From positions 38,140,712 through 38,204,711 of the forward strand of contig NC_077224.1 of assembly GCF_024763615.1 (NCBI RefSeq): DNA of 64,000 bases, in the 5' to 3' direction. The DNA comes from Phlebotomus papatasi. Taxonomy: Eukaryota; Arthropoda; Insecta; Diptera; Psychodidae. Below are positions 45,721-57,773 of this stretch, piece after piece. Position numbers and translations under genes: made by a program. The notes below the pieces were generated by a model that saw only the letters and a program-made list of their open reading frames with translations, was not told the origin of the DNA and did not search any database. Position 1 is the first letter of the stretch. Each line of letters begins with the position of its first letter.

Positions 45721-46739
45721 ATTTTACTTGGATACTATCCATTTAAATATATATATATATATATATTTAGATTTTTTTCAGCAATTTTACTTACAATTCA
45801 TCACAATTAGTGATTCATCAACTGACACATAAAAGAGCCTTATATCTAATCGTGTTCCACCTTAAATAAGTATGGTTGGCGACGATTTTGGAGTTATTTA
45901 TTAATTTCCCGACTGGAATACTATAAAATCTTTGAATACTTGCTTCAAAGATGGTCGCTTAGTTTCACGGCTACTTCCAGTTGAACGGAGAAGCGTTATT
46001 CAACAACTCGTATATTTCTGGGGACCATTCTGAAACAATTATTTAGATTAGAATAAGTTAATTCTCAGTCAGTCTATTAGTAACATTAAATGGAAAAGAG
46101 GAGGTAAATATGATCCAAATCAGTGAAGAAATACGTTTTCTACCATATTACTAACTTTTTGCATGGAAAACCCATTATTAAGAGTGGTTCGACAAAAATT
46201 GGTATAGAAAGTTGTTTGGTTAATTAATAAATTCATTTAATTGGTTCAAGCAAATGTTTTTCTAAAAATTTCATTAACTATCGAAACATATCACATCAGA
46301 TAATTAAAAATTTGGAAATAAATGGCAGAAAATTATTTTTATGTTTATAAAAATTATTTTTATAGCAGTAGTATAAAATTTCACAAAATTTCAAGAACGA
46401 TCTGAAAATTTCAACATGTGCTTCTTTAAAATTTTTGAAAAGAATTAGGATAGAAAATTGTTTGAATTATGACTAAATTTATTAATTTTAAAATCTTAAA
46501 CATATTATACAATAAAATTTGAAGAAAAAAATATGTTTGTTTTTTTCTTCAAATTAAATAATTATTTAATTTAATATTTCGAAAGTTTCAAATTTTTCTT
46601 GAAATTATCATATGCCTAATGCACTAACTGAAAACTTGGACACAATGGGGCCCAAATGGAGGCTTGGGTGCTGCTGTCTTGTAAGGTACAGCCCCCTTTC
46701 TAATCTAATCTGAATTGGAAACCTCGAATAGAGTAAATT

Positions 46740-47166
46740 TTAGATTTAGAAAATGTGGCGGATTACCTTTACGATGAACTTGTAGAAAAGATCTGGCGAT
46801 TTCATAAGAGCTGGTGGAGCCACCTCCACAGTGACTTCCAATTTACTGCCACTTTGTGGAGCAAGGGATGGCCTTGGTTAATCTCAATCTGGCAAGGGAG
46901 CAGCATTTGAAATAAATATATTTCCTGCCAAATGCTGAGAAAATTGACGGCGTCAGTTTCATCAAACACCTCCAGTTTTCCGGAGTTATTCTCGAGCTGT
47001 AGACAAAAAAAAACATAATAAACCGCTTCTCTGAAGAATTTCACAGATGGATGGAAAACTTACCTGCTTTTTCCAGGTCTAAAAGCACTTTTTTCTCACG
47101 GAAATCGACACTAAACCACGCGTTTTCACCATCATATTTGATCACCGTATTTATAACATCCGCCAT
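46740..47166 (-). pseudogene. Broken gene of unknown family in the CACACAGAAAAA element
   Basis: From ATG 47166 the minus strand reads MADVINTVIKYDGENAWFSV then DFREKKVLLDLEKA up to GCAG|GTAAGT, a good donor. After a ~70-bp intron-like gap with acceptor CTACAG it continues ENNSGKLEVFDETDAVNFLS-IWQ, but that frame does not match the donor phase. Further on, KLEVTVEVAPPALMKSPDLF-YKFIVKVI is open in yet another frame. Each block looks protein-like, so I infer a frameshifted transposon gene. I do not recognise the family. The acidic, beta-rich look of the first ~35 residues is all that can be said. Confidence 0.45.
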
Positions 47167-47449
47167 GATTCGCGAGAAACTGTCAAAAGATGAGAATATT
47201 GTGCTAAATTCTCCGTACTAGTACCATGCGAGTTACTTTCTCTCTCTCTTTGTGCTATGATTTGTCTCAATCTCTCTCTCGCTGAGAGAGAAAAACTGCT
47301 AGAGTACTAAATGTACACGATCTTAGCTCCTTTCGGTGAACAAATCATTGCGTACACTTTTTCGTGATCTCTTGGTGTAGCAAATAATGTGCACAAAAAG
47401 TTATTGTTTTTATGTACAGAAATTTTTGTGTACAAATTTTTCTGTGTGA

Positions 47450-48050
47450 GTTACTAAAGTTCTTCAATTACTTGGAAAAAAATAAGCCCAACAGAGACGG
47501 AAATACGTTTTGTTGTTCTTTCCCTCGCTTCGCGGCATGTAATGCAAAGTTTTTGCTCAAAAGGGCTGACGGAAAATTTGGCATACCGCCGAATTTGTTA
47601 AAATTGGACTTGTTCATCTTTCCTGATTTCAACACTGGTTACCAATTTGTTTTCCTGGATAGTTACTCTATCAAATTCAATTGAGTTTGTAATGAATTAA
47701 TGTAAAGAATTCAAGTTCAGTAACCGCTAGGACGCGTGTTTGACAGGGGCTCCACGCACCACCATAATAGAATTTTCTTTTTTGGGTTAAGGTGTCAAGG
47801 ATTGGTACTATTTCAAACCGTAACATTCATTATCGTCAAGAGTCATCACAAATAGATCTTAAAATTACAGTGACTCCCACTCTATTAATTAGCATTTGAT
47901 TGCACACTGAGAAAATAAAAGGTTTTGTAAAACAGAATAACCCTTAAGAACATCATAAGTTTATGAGTTTGAAGATAGAGGCGCTAAAACTTGAAAAATT
48001 GAAGCGATAAGAAAATTGCCATTTCTCCAAATATTTCTTCAGTGTCAGTG
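47450..48050. other. Unique sequence
   Basis: The plus-strand frame 47412-47684 overlaps the end of the preceding transposon and shows no motifs. Nothing else recognised. Confidence 0.4.
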
Positions 48051-48177
48051 ATGAAGTTTCTTATAAAAATTATTGCACTTTTCTATTTATTCCTCATCAA
48101 AATTCCCTTCACAAAATGCAAAGGAGAATTTCATTTTGCTCTAACATATCCCATGGGAGTGGTGAATGGTAAACAGA
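48051..48177 (+). CDS. Candidate first coding exon with signal peptide
   Basis: ATG at 48051 in a moderate context (GTGTCAGTGATGAAG) opens MKFLIKIIALFYLFLIKIPF followed by TKCKG, a textbook signal peptide with a possible cleavage site after TKC, then EFHFALTYPMGVVNGKQ. The frame reaches a consensus donor AACAGA|GTGAGT after 48177, but would remain open to a TAA at 48234 if unspliced (61 residues). It could be exon 1 of a secreted protein gene nested on the opposite strand, a short secreted peptide gene, or chance. No continuing exon was identified. Confidence 0.3.
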
Positions 48178-48236
48178 GTGAGTTAAAAAAGATGGATCCT
48201 TTGGAGCTTAAAAGTGAATTTTCATTGACCCCATAA

Positions 48237-50737
48237 CTCTTTTATTAGCCCTTAGAACTTGACTAACAATGCGTGGTTGTGTAAATGGAAGTAGTATCTC
48301 AAGAATTCCATGAATCCTCGAGTATCTTGCCAATGATCTCGAGGTTGTACCATAAAAATTGAGTACATGACAGGAAGGAATTTTCTAACACCCCTTTGAG
48401 GCATTTTCACCAAAGCTTCAACGGGCGAGCTTTAACTTTTATAGAAAAGTGCCTCACTGTCGAAGTAATTTTTCAAAGTTTTATCCTATCTCGTAATGCC
48501 TTCTCACAGAGACTTTATGGCCCAAAACTTTCACACAACTATTGAGTTACTCTTTCCCAAAACAACTTCCAGGAAGCAGCATTGTCAATAAATATAACAA
48601 ATGAGCTTCAAATGGTCCTAAATGTGAAATTTAGGTCTCGTTCTTATCACAACAATAATTTTCTTTAACTTGTATGTGCAATTAATTTAAATTACGTGCC
48701 ATATTTCATGCTACATTTCACGAACTTTCAGCGCGAGTGTTATGATATTTTTCCTTTCCGACGAAAAATATGTTTTTCCAACCATCCCTGGACGTGAAAG
48801 AGAAAGTTTTTCCACCCTTGACTTAGTAGATCCCGTGGGATGATAATTTCTCCTGTCGTGCACTCAGTGCTTTGACACAAAGGAAGTCCCTCCGTTTAAT
48901 TATACAATTTTATTATTTGTCTTGTATTACGCTAGAATTTTTCCTCCATGGACCCTTCCATAGTCGCTCATTCCCCAAAGCAGCCCCATATAACAAAGTT
49001 AAAGTGACAATTTTACAACTCTTTCACAACTTTTTTTTTGTCATTTTAATGAGCGTCAGTTACCCCGATTAAATTACCCCCCATCCTGCCCATTATAGAC
49101 TTCTTCCGGGAATCCATCCTCTTATCCTCCTTCTTCCTCATAAGGCAGGAAGGAAGTCCGCACAAGAAAAAGAAAAAAGTCATAATTACATGATAGGTTG
49201 GTACACCTTGAAGAGAAGAGTTCTTGAAGGAAAGGAAGAAAGCCAAACGATGCGGTACTAATGCTCCTTGTTGGGCATACCATATTGAAAGCTTATTCTC
49301 TCTCTTTCTGAGCCACTTCAAAAGTATTTACTTCATCGTAGGAAATTCAATGAAGTTTCTTTGTAGCTATTCATTTTAGCACGCGAGTTGTAAAGTTTTA
49401 TTTTAGTTTTTTTTTTCAACGCAGAAATTGTTTCGCAATGGAGAACAAACCATCAAATTAGTAGTAACTGTTGAGAGTGTAAATAGTGGAAAAGTTTGTG
49501 AGTAGGAATTTTATTTCACCTCATTCCTTAAACTAGTTATAGCACCAATGCTGCACCTGAGCTTTCAGTTCCCTTTAATGTACTCAAAAAAAATATGTTT
49601 TAACGGTTTTTAACGCAATATTCCCAATACTTAATACAATAATCCCAAAAGTCAAAAAAAAATTCGAACAGCTCAAATGAAAATATTTATCATTGTGGTC
49701 AGAATATTGCTCAGCGCACAATAACTTTTGTTTGTAAATATGTTTTCAAAATTTCCTATGAGAGTGAGCGAGATGACTAGATCAAGTCTCACTCACTCTC
49801 ACTAAATTGTTAAAAACATGTTTACAAAACTATAGTTATTGTGCGTTGGGCATATTACCCAAAGGTTTGTCTATATTTTTATTTATTTTAAAATTTATTT
49901 AAAAAAAAGAGAAATCTAAGACTATAAAAACATGGTTCAAAGCAACACTCCTTATAAAAAAAAGTATCAAAAAATCAATTTATATTGAAAATATTTAATT
50001 TATATTAAAATATTACAATTTTATATTGAAAATATTATTAATATCATTAATATTACATTAATGATATCACTGACTATGAAATAAAATTCAACTAAAATCA
50101 AGTAAATTCCTCGTTTGTTTTTGAAGGTTGACAAATAAATAAAAGGTTATGGACTAATTAAGCTAAAAATACTTAATCATTTTCTCGAACTTGCTATGTA
50201 CTCAGTAATGTTTGATACTTCCTTCATCCACCTTAAACACTAACCTAGACCTCCCATTTCTTTTTAGGCTTTACACTTTCCCTTCAATACTATTTTTTAT
50301 GTCTACTGAATTGCCTTCTCAAAGCTGTCCCAGAATTTAGATCTAAAAGATCTCAATTAGATCTAATAGAATGATGAATAGTAAATTAATTACATATTAC
50401 CTGTTGCTTTCCATTGTATACTATCAAATACGTAAAATAGAAGATTTCTTACAATTTATATCTGTAATTTATATTATTTATTTATTCATTTTGTAAATTT
50501 GTAAATTCAAATTTAATTTTTGTATTGCTCATTTGCTTTTTCCCTTTTTGATCCTCTATACGTTTTGAACAATTTTCGTCAAAAATTGCTTTTTAGAATT
50601 TAATCGTCGGCAGTGATATAAGTGAAAACGTTAAAATTTTGTCAAAAATGCAATTTTTAACAAAAATTTCTCCTAGTGTGAAGAGGCCTTTAAATCTAAA
50701 TACCAAATCCCAAATCCCTTGCAAACCAAATTCTTTT
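48237..50737. other. Unique sequence, AT-rich from 49550
   Basis: 48400-49350 is of mixed composition without repeats. A foldback lies at 49694-49860. 50540-50695 resembles an end of the 42380 MITE family. No gene recognised. Confidence 0.4.
49694..49860. mobile_element. Foldback MITE, arms ~65 bp
   Basis: ATTGCTCAGCGCACAATAAC…TTTGTAAATATGTTTTCAAAATTT…GAGAGTGAGCGAGA pairs with TCTCACTCACTCTC…AACATGTTTACAAAACTATAGTTATTGTGCG…TTGGGCATAT. Confidence 0.78.
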
Positions 50738-51092
50738 TGGCTTTCGGGATTTTAGTTTTTTGGATTTTGGTTTTTCTCGATTTTGACCAATTAGGATATT
50801 GGTTTTCTATATTTTAACCCATTCGGGATTTTGACCCTCTCAGAATTTTGTCTCTTTGGGATTTTTGCTTTGGAGATTTTTGTTTGCAGGATTTTAGCGT
50901 CCGGGATTTTGTCTATTCGGAATTTTGGCTTCTCTGGATTTTAAATTTTAGTTTTAAATTTTAAATTTTGATTTTCGAGATTTTGACCCATTCGGAATTT
51001 TGACCCATTCACAATTTTTGCTTTCGACCCTATAGGGATTTTGTCTCATCGGGGTTTTGGCTTACGAGATTTGGTCTTTCGGAATTTTGGCC
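50738..51092. repeat. Extended array of TTCGGGATTTTGG units
   Basis: Some 20 degenerate units (GGCTTTCGGGATTTTAG, CCATTCGGGATTTTGACC, …) across 355 bp, the same unit as the termini of the Foldback-like family. No partner arm of opposite orientation was found, so this is a solo, expanded arm. Confidence 0.8.
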
Positions 51093-52965
51093 GGTACGTC
51101 TATCACTGTTGTTCTATATTAAAACAGAACGACTTCAGGGTGAAGTTTGATATCTAATTCCAAAGCAAAAAAGACATGGAAGTTTGTTATAGGTTTCGAA
51201 CTTTTGAGACGCTGAGGTTATTTTGTAATTGATATCGTGATTTTCCTTTTAATAAAAAAAAATATAGCCCGGTTGATGATTGCCCACCCCTGATATTTAG
51301 GATTTTGAATCCTTCAGGATCTGGGCTAAACCTCTAGCCTGAAAACCGCCTTACACGATTTTTTAAACAACTATAGTTACTAGTAATTATGTGTAGCTCT
51401 CAAACCTCGTCTAAGTTATTTCAGTTCCACATAATTTTTTTCTGAGTGTTTCGTGTAATTCTCTCGTCGATTCTCGTAACAATTGAAATTGCTGGGAACA
51501 AAGTTAATGTCGAAGTTTTTTCCACAGACCCATTAGCGATTGTTGTTGAGAGGTACCAAGAAGGGAATGAATACCTGAGCAGGTGCACCTGAAGAGTTCT
51601 CGACATAAATCAAGCAGCGCTGTGGAATATTTTCAGCAGTGTCCCCATTTGCGTGGTTACGAAAATGTTGCATTCAAAATGACATTGGGATATTTCAATT
51701 GCAAAAGAGCCTACGAGATAGAGCTCCTGCATAGTCTCTATTGTGAATGGACCAGTGAGTTTCGCGCTTCTCCCTTAATTGCTCGCATATTTTTGCCAAC
51801 CACAAAAGTACCAAAAGAGTAAATGGGATGAATATACTTCAGGAGTGCGGAAATCAGATAGAACATTCTCTCTGACGTGGTTGGAAGCATATCTCACGAA
51901 TATGCTACATAAAATCACATCTAACACTCTGGGTTGCGCTCCGTAATTGTCTTTAATTATTTAAGCACAACAACTGCTCTTGGTGTCTCGGGTTGAATTT
52001 TGCAGCTTTAGGCCGATGCGAGGTGGCAAAAGTACCGCGACGCGAGAAACTGAAACTAAGCGTCAGGCTCAAAAGTCATAAAAATGCATAATTATATACC
52101 CTCTCTCACACTTTCTGCTTTTTGTGGCTTTGCAGATGATTAAAACTTTTCCGGTGGGCGCTATAAAACTTTCCCGCTGGTTCACTTTCACTCCATCTAC
52201 GGAGCTTTTTTCCACCGCAAAATTTACCACAGTGGAAAAACCTCTTTATTTCCATGAGCGGTTTTCCTTTATAAAAAAGGTGAACTAGAGCTGTCAGTTT
52301 ACTTATTTATTTATTTCACATTGTGACACTCAAAGTTTATTTTAATAACAGAAGAAAAAAGATATACAAAATAAATGGAGTCGTTAGAAAAGGTATTGGT
52401 AATAATAACTCTCTGTTTCCTAATTTTCAATATATTATCAAGGATATTATTTAATGAGTAGAAAAATGTTTGATACAAGATACAATATTATATTTTCAGT
52501 TTTTATTGTTCTTTTTAATCATTTAACAATATTTAAAATTATTAGAAAACCAACAAATTTCCACAACAAAAATTTATAAAATTATTGAATGCTCAAATTT
52601 GTGAACTTATTAACGGATTTATAGAACAATATTTCAAATTAACTGATCTGATAATTGAATTTACTCACAAAAGTTTATAACATTTTAAGCACAATTACAG
52701 AATCATAAGGAAGAGAAAAATGTTTCTGGCAGTTTTTTTTGGAATTCTCTACAGACATAAAAACCAGGACAAAAAGTGGGTTTAGTTAATTCAGAAGGGT
52801 GTAAAGAAAGGCATTTTGTAGTATTTCGAGGAGATTTTCTAATAAACTGAAATCTTACTGAGGATGTTAAATTTTCGAAAGTAACTTTTCTATATTGAGA
52901 TGAATTATGCTGAAGCACTGATCTTCAGTGGACAAGGAAAAGGACGTTAAAGCATCCTTTTTATT
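51093..52965. other. Mostly unique sequence
   Basis: 51420-51830 holds open frames on both strands and GT donors (e.g. TGGACCA|GTGAGT at 51753) but no recognisable protein. 51830-52310 is mixed in composition. 52320-52900 is AT-rich. Confidence 0.4.
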
Positions 52966-52969
52966 GCGA

Positions 52970-53280
52970 TATGTTCGAACCCGTGACAAGTACTTTCAAA
53001 ATTACTTTCTTATCATTTACAATTCGCCTGATCATAATCGATTTGAACCTGTTGATAAATCACTCAAAGCATCATACGAAATAGTTGAGGTGTTATCGGA
53101 ATTGCTTTTCGAACAAAACATATTTATCGATTTAGTCTTGTCTAAAATTCCAAGACCTTTCCAACGAATCCTAACAAAAACACTTTCAGTTGAGAAATAA
53201 GGTCATTAGAACCTTTTTAACTTTTGGCCTTAAAAAAATCTTCAGAAATGATTTAACGCTATTTACGCATGTTTTCGTAA
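52970..53280. repeat. Dispersed repeat with tRNA-like box and 'ACCTTTCCAAC' core
   Basis: ATGTTCGAACCCGTGACAAG (a B-box in inverse sense) is followed ~170 bp later by CCAAGACCTTTCCAACGAAT and then CTTTTTAACTTTTGGCCTTAA…AAATGATTTAACG. The same order is seen at 58390-58650 and, without the box, at 4240-4400. Confidence 0.5.
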
Positions 53281-53499
53281 TTTTTTTTTGTTTGAAAAAC
53301 TCGATGGTTTGATGTCTTCATACACATTTTCAACTAACACGTATCGCTAAAGGAAAAAGGGCAAAACGATCCAAACTTATCCACGAATTAGATCTATACA
53401 ATCGATTACGTATTGCTAAAGATAACAACTTTTGTTTCGGGATCAACCCGAAAAGCCCGAAAAGTATGCAAAAAAAGCACAAGAGCATAAAATATTATA

Positions 53500-54290
53500 T
53501 ATAGTCATTCGAGGAGAGATGGAACACCTTTTTTATTTTCAATATTGCGGATACGTTTTGAATGCGAGACAAAGACGAATCTCACTGGTTTATCATTTGA
53601 AGACTCTAAATTTAAAATATCAATATTAGAAATGCCTAGATGAAAATAGTCACTTCGAAAAATAGGATTTAAAAAAAGTTGCATTTTGAGACACTCAAAA
53701 AAGTGAGGGTGAGATGGAACACCCCTAATTTTAGCAAAATATTTATAGTTTATTTTATTCATTTAGAATAGGAGGGAAGTGATTTTAGACATGAACAATA
53801 TTTCATTTAATTTATTGGAGTTTGTTTCATTTTTTCATTATAAATGATTTATTTTGTGGAATATTTGGCTCATGTACTTCGATGGCAATTTCGCTGAATG
53901 TATCAAGTCAGTCTTACCAGAAATTTAGGGAAAATAATTTCAAAGATTTACTTGAAAAGATTTTGAAGAACATTGATCAAAATTCACACCGGAAGTGTTG
54001 CCAAAACTACTAGGTTCCATCTTTCCTCAATCCCCAAATACACGTATTCTTATGGCGAAATAAAAATTTTTGGCCATTTTTCAGACATCCAAAAAATTCA
54101 ATTTCAATTTTCTCGTACAATTTTAAAGGTAGAAAGCTGTAACTTGGGGGTTTTCATTAGAATGTTAAAGGTCACAAATAGACCAAATGAGGTGGAGATC
54201 CTGCATAGGGTGTAGGCAGGAGGCGAAGTGGTCCATCTCTCCCACTGTTCCATCTCTCCCACTGTTCCATCTCTCCTCGAATGACTATAT
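53500..54290. mobile_element. ~790-bp element with ATATAGTCATTCGAGGAGAG ends
   Basis: ATATAGTCATTCGAGGAGAG + ATGGAACA at 53500-53527 is complemented exactly at 54263-54290. The sub-terminal 'GAGATGGAACA' motif is repeated (53705-53725 and three times at 54230-54275). The interior frames show no motifs. Confidence 0.82.
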
Positions 54291-54394
54291 GCGTAAGATA
54301 TAAGTTGACTTATTCTGCAAAACTTCTAATACGGTTTATATTATGTTGTTGATATCAAAAAATATTGTAAAATAGCACTTAAGGAAGATTTTTC

Positions 54395-54585
54395 TACACT
54401 TACGAATATTTACGAACAAATGTTTGTAAAAGTACAAAAAATGCTCGTCAAATGATCATTTTACGAAAAGTGTTTGTGAAAAAGTATAAAATTTTACGAA
54501 TTTGTTTGGGGATTATACGATTTACGAGCATTTCGTAAGTCCCCAATAGGAATTCACGAACAATTTTACAACATTTTTTGTCTGT
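54395..54585. mobile_element. Single arm of the 44200-44550 palindrome family
   Basis: CGAACAAATGTTTGTAAAAG…AAAAAATGCTCGTCAA…GAGCATTTCGTAAGTCCCCAATAGGAATTC…GAACAATTTTACAACA match the right arm of the palindrome. It terminates in TCTGTGTAG, directly abutting the next MITE. Confidence 0.75.
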
Positions 54586-54586
54586 G

Positions 54587-54838
54587 TAGGGTAAAGTGAT
54601 ATAATTTGGAATTAGTGTTACAAGTTGGACAATTCACTGGTACAAGTTGGGCATGGTTTTTTCTTGATAAATACAGTACAAAATTTGTTTTTAAGCACAA
54701 GGAACCAAAATATAAAACTAAAGCATTAAAAATATGCAAATAAAAATAAAGTACTAAAATTATCAAGACAAAAAGCCCTGTCGAAATTGTAACATTATCC
54801 AACTTGTACCACTGTCCAACTTGTACCACTTTGCCCTA
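54587..54838. mobile_element. MITE, GGGTAAAGTG family, copy 2
   Basis: TAGGGTAAAGTGATATAATT … GTACCACTTTGCCCTA. The interior CTTGATAAATACAGTAC…AAAGCATTAAAAATATGC matches copy 1. The 'ACAAGTTGG' motif is multiplied at both ends compared with copy 1. Confidence 0.8.
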
Positions 54839-55337
54839 TAGCCATTATACTCTGAAGTTTTTGTTAAAAGATTTCTTGATAACGGGACGTTTTGCGAACC
54901 TACTATCTTCAGCAGCATTAGCTCTTTTTTTAAGTAGAATATTTTCGTATAAAGGCATGCTGTCACACGCAATACTTTTCATAGAATTAAAAGATATTTA
55001 AGGATTTATGAATAAAGTCTGGAAAATTACAAGGAAAATGGAAAGAGATATACCTTCTTCTGGGAAAATGTTTCTTGAGTTTTCCTCGAAGAAAGCATTC
55101 TGTGGCACAAACAACTTCCAATGTTACGTTTTTGTGAAAAGAGGAAATTTCATAAAATAGTACTACCCATTTTTTAAGAACATGCACCTTGAGATATCTC
55201 AGAAATTCAATGTGATAGGCTTTAAGTTTGTTCGGAAAATATGTAGAAGAGACATTAAAGACACCGTTTCTTTTATATGGATCCATCATCGGAATACAAT
55301 ACAGTTACATGGAGGACTATACAAAAGGTTTAAGTTA

Positions 55338-55729
55338 TAGGGTAAGTGTATCAAATTTCGGCATAGTTGCATGCAAGGGCTAAAATCTTATTATTGAAAT
55401 GTAATATTTTTAATACAAATTGAATTTATTTGTTACTTTTTTATAAGGAGTGTTCCTTGGAACCTTGTAGGCAGTCTATCGTCTTTATTTTCTCAAAATT
55501 TACTCTTAATACATTCTAAAATGCATAATCATTTTCACAGTTCCTTGCCCTTCTGGAATTCTTTTAATGTCTTTTTTAGATCATCTTGTTCGTCGAAGCG
55601 ACATTTTTTGTTATTTTTTTCATTGTATTATTTCTAGAGTTATGCAAAAACTAAAAATTCAATGAAATTCGAGGAACAAAAAATGTGGTCGAAATTACAA
55701 GTTGGCCTGAATTTGCCACACTTACCCTA
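55338..55729. mobile_element. MITE, GGGTAAGTGT family, copy 1
   Basis: TAGGGTAAGTGTATCAAATT…CGGCATAGTTGCATGCAAG and GGCCTGAATTTGCCACACTT…ACCCTA inverted ends. 'GGAACCTTGTAGGCAGTCTATCG' and CTTGCCCTTCTGG…blocks match copy 61900-62321. The (complementary) open frames here are non-coding. Confidence 0.82.
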
Positions 55730-57772
55730 CGGCGAGTTTGAGTGGCAATTTTAAAGAAAATTGCTCCCAATGAGCAAAATATCAAACTTGTGAATTGTCA
55801 GGAGGATATCGTAAATTTCCTAAGGACTGACGATCATATTTGGCTTGAATCTCAGTATTTTTTAATCCATACACCAATACTTGCAATATAGGCCTAATCC
55901 CACGACTGGCAAGGGTTGGACCAGCTACAAAGTTTCTACCAATTGTCCTTTTCAGTAAGAGGGTGATGAAAGAAGATACATAATTTACCCATAATAAAAT
56001 TAATATTTCTCATTTTCAGTAAATTTTGCTATAAGGCCATGTAAAAACAACAAAAATACTAAATATTTTTATAATGTTTCAGTGATTCAGTAGAAAATTG
56101 AAATAAGACTCTTAACTTGTTTTCTACAAAAAAATAGTGTGAAACTAACAAAATTTTGAACTAGGGGAGGATTTTTATTTAATAGAAGGTAGGACAATCT
56201 GAGTATTAAGAAAAAATATTCACGAACGCGTTCAATAATAAACCCATTGACTACTAAATTGAACCGTTTTCTTTTTTGCTAAAATACGTTAAATCAGTAA
56301 CAATAGAGTAAAATCACGTAAGCTTAGAAGGGAAATCTCAACAAGATAGCAAAAGAAAATGGGAAAATATTTCCATTGAGAATTTTATTTAGCGAAATAA
56401 ACCCTGTGACAATGAAGAATGACTCACAACTCAGAAGTGGGATGGGTGGCAAAAAAAACGAGAGAAAGAAATTGAGGTAATCGAGGTTAATACTGCCAAT
56501 AATGTCGAATAAATTTGAGGCTTCTCACTCGTTTCCCACCCACAACTGACACAAAAATCATGAGGGGTGAAAGTGAGAATGCTTTCCTGTCTTGCTATTT
56601 TCCATTCCCCTAAGGGAGAGAAAACTCCAAGACGAAAGAGGAAAAAAAAGGAAATAATTCGTTGTGTCTTTCGATATTTGAGGTGTGCGTCGTGCAAAGG
56701 CAATAATTTATTAGTATATGAGAGACACCATAGACGAAAAAAAAAACAGATAGAAATTGCCATAAGAAAATTACACGCTCAATTCCAACAATAATAACCG
56801 AAACGGAAATATGAAAGAAAATTTCTGATAGCAACCACAATCGATTTGACAATTGGTAGTCGTGTTGAACTTGAGCATTTTTCCACCATAAAAAAAAACG
56901 AAAAAAAGCGACTTTCGTGTCATAAACAGCATAAATTTATCTATTTCTATTTTTCCTCGCCTATTTTCCACCTTTCATATGATTCCCTTTATCCTTCTCA
57001 CCACGCACATAATAAATTTTATCTGCGATTTATTGGATGCATTAGCAAGAAATATTGGGATAAAATTGCGAAAAGAATTTATGTGTTACAGATTGTTAGT
57101 AACCTCCAGTAAAGTTCCACTCATCTATGGCTTAAAATTTACTACAAAAAAAAGAGTTCGAACTTTTTTTCAAAATATAAAATCGCTTCATTCGTCAACA
57201 CACAGAAAAATTGCAACAAGCGAAATTGGTCACAGGAGAGATTTCCAGCGGGATTTTCTCGTGCATAAAATTGCTAAACTAAGGCAGTGAGCACAACAAT
57301 AGGAAGCAACAGATGGAAAGTGAATAAAAATGCAGATATTTTCTATTGCATTTTCACTGAAAATATTTTTCATTGCTGTTTCTCTTGTACTGAATACCAA
57401 TAATTTAAATTGCAGATCAGTGGTAAAATTCAGGGCAGCAAAACTTCAGGAATTTTCTATAAATACTTTGGGATAGATTTTTCTAAAATATGACTAGTCG
57501 AAATACAAATTGGAGTTTTGTGTTTATTTTGTATAAATTAAAAACTTTCAGTTTTGTCTAAAACAATAAACATTAAGAGCCCCACTGGAAATCTCATGAA
57601 TATAGGCCAAACTGTGACCAAATATAGGCCATACAGTGACAGATACCAACCCTTGGAGAATGATCTGATCTTCAATTTTTTTGCTTATCCCAAGGCGCCC
57701 CCTACTCCTTCGAAAACTAATTTGTATAAGCAAACTCATGTTTTTCAGATTGTCACTCAATGGGATGGTAGA
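55730..57772. other. Unique sequence
   Basis: 56400-57300 is non-repetitive with overlapping short open frames on both strands, a pattern I read as chance. No transposon ends recognised. Confidence 0.4.
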
Positions 57773-57773
57773 G

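Larger units (their letters stand above)
43952..47449. mobile_element. 3.5-kb element with CACACAGAAAAATTTGTACA ends, class unknown
   Basis: CACACAGAAAAATTTGTACA + CAAAA at 43952-43976 is the exact complement of the last 25 bp (47425-47449). Sub-terminal 'GGTACACAA' motifs repeat at the left end (44038-44090). A minus-strand gene remnant starts 280 bp inside the right end. Two palindromes (44200-44550 and the E element with its own insert) lie inside, so part of the length is secondary. No target duplication is recognisable. Confidence 0.6.

Noticed and set aside
51583..51822. 79-codon plus-strand frame with possible acceptor and donor (TGGACCA|GTGAGT)
   Set aside because: No recognisable protein and no partner exons; an equally good frame runs on the opposite strand. 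Kept only as a remark in the spacer entry.
56431..57290. Cluster of overlapping open frames on both strands
   Set aside because: Many overlapping frames of 60-110 codons without motifs or splice signals are expected by chance in a less AT-rich stretch.
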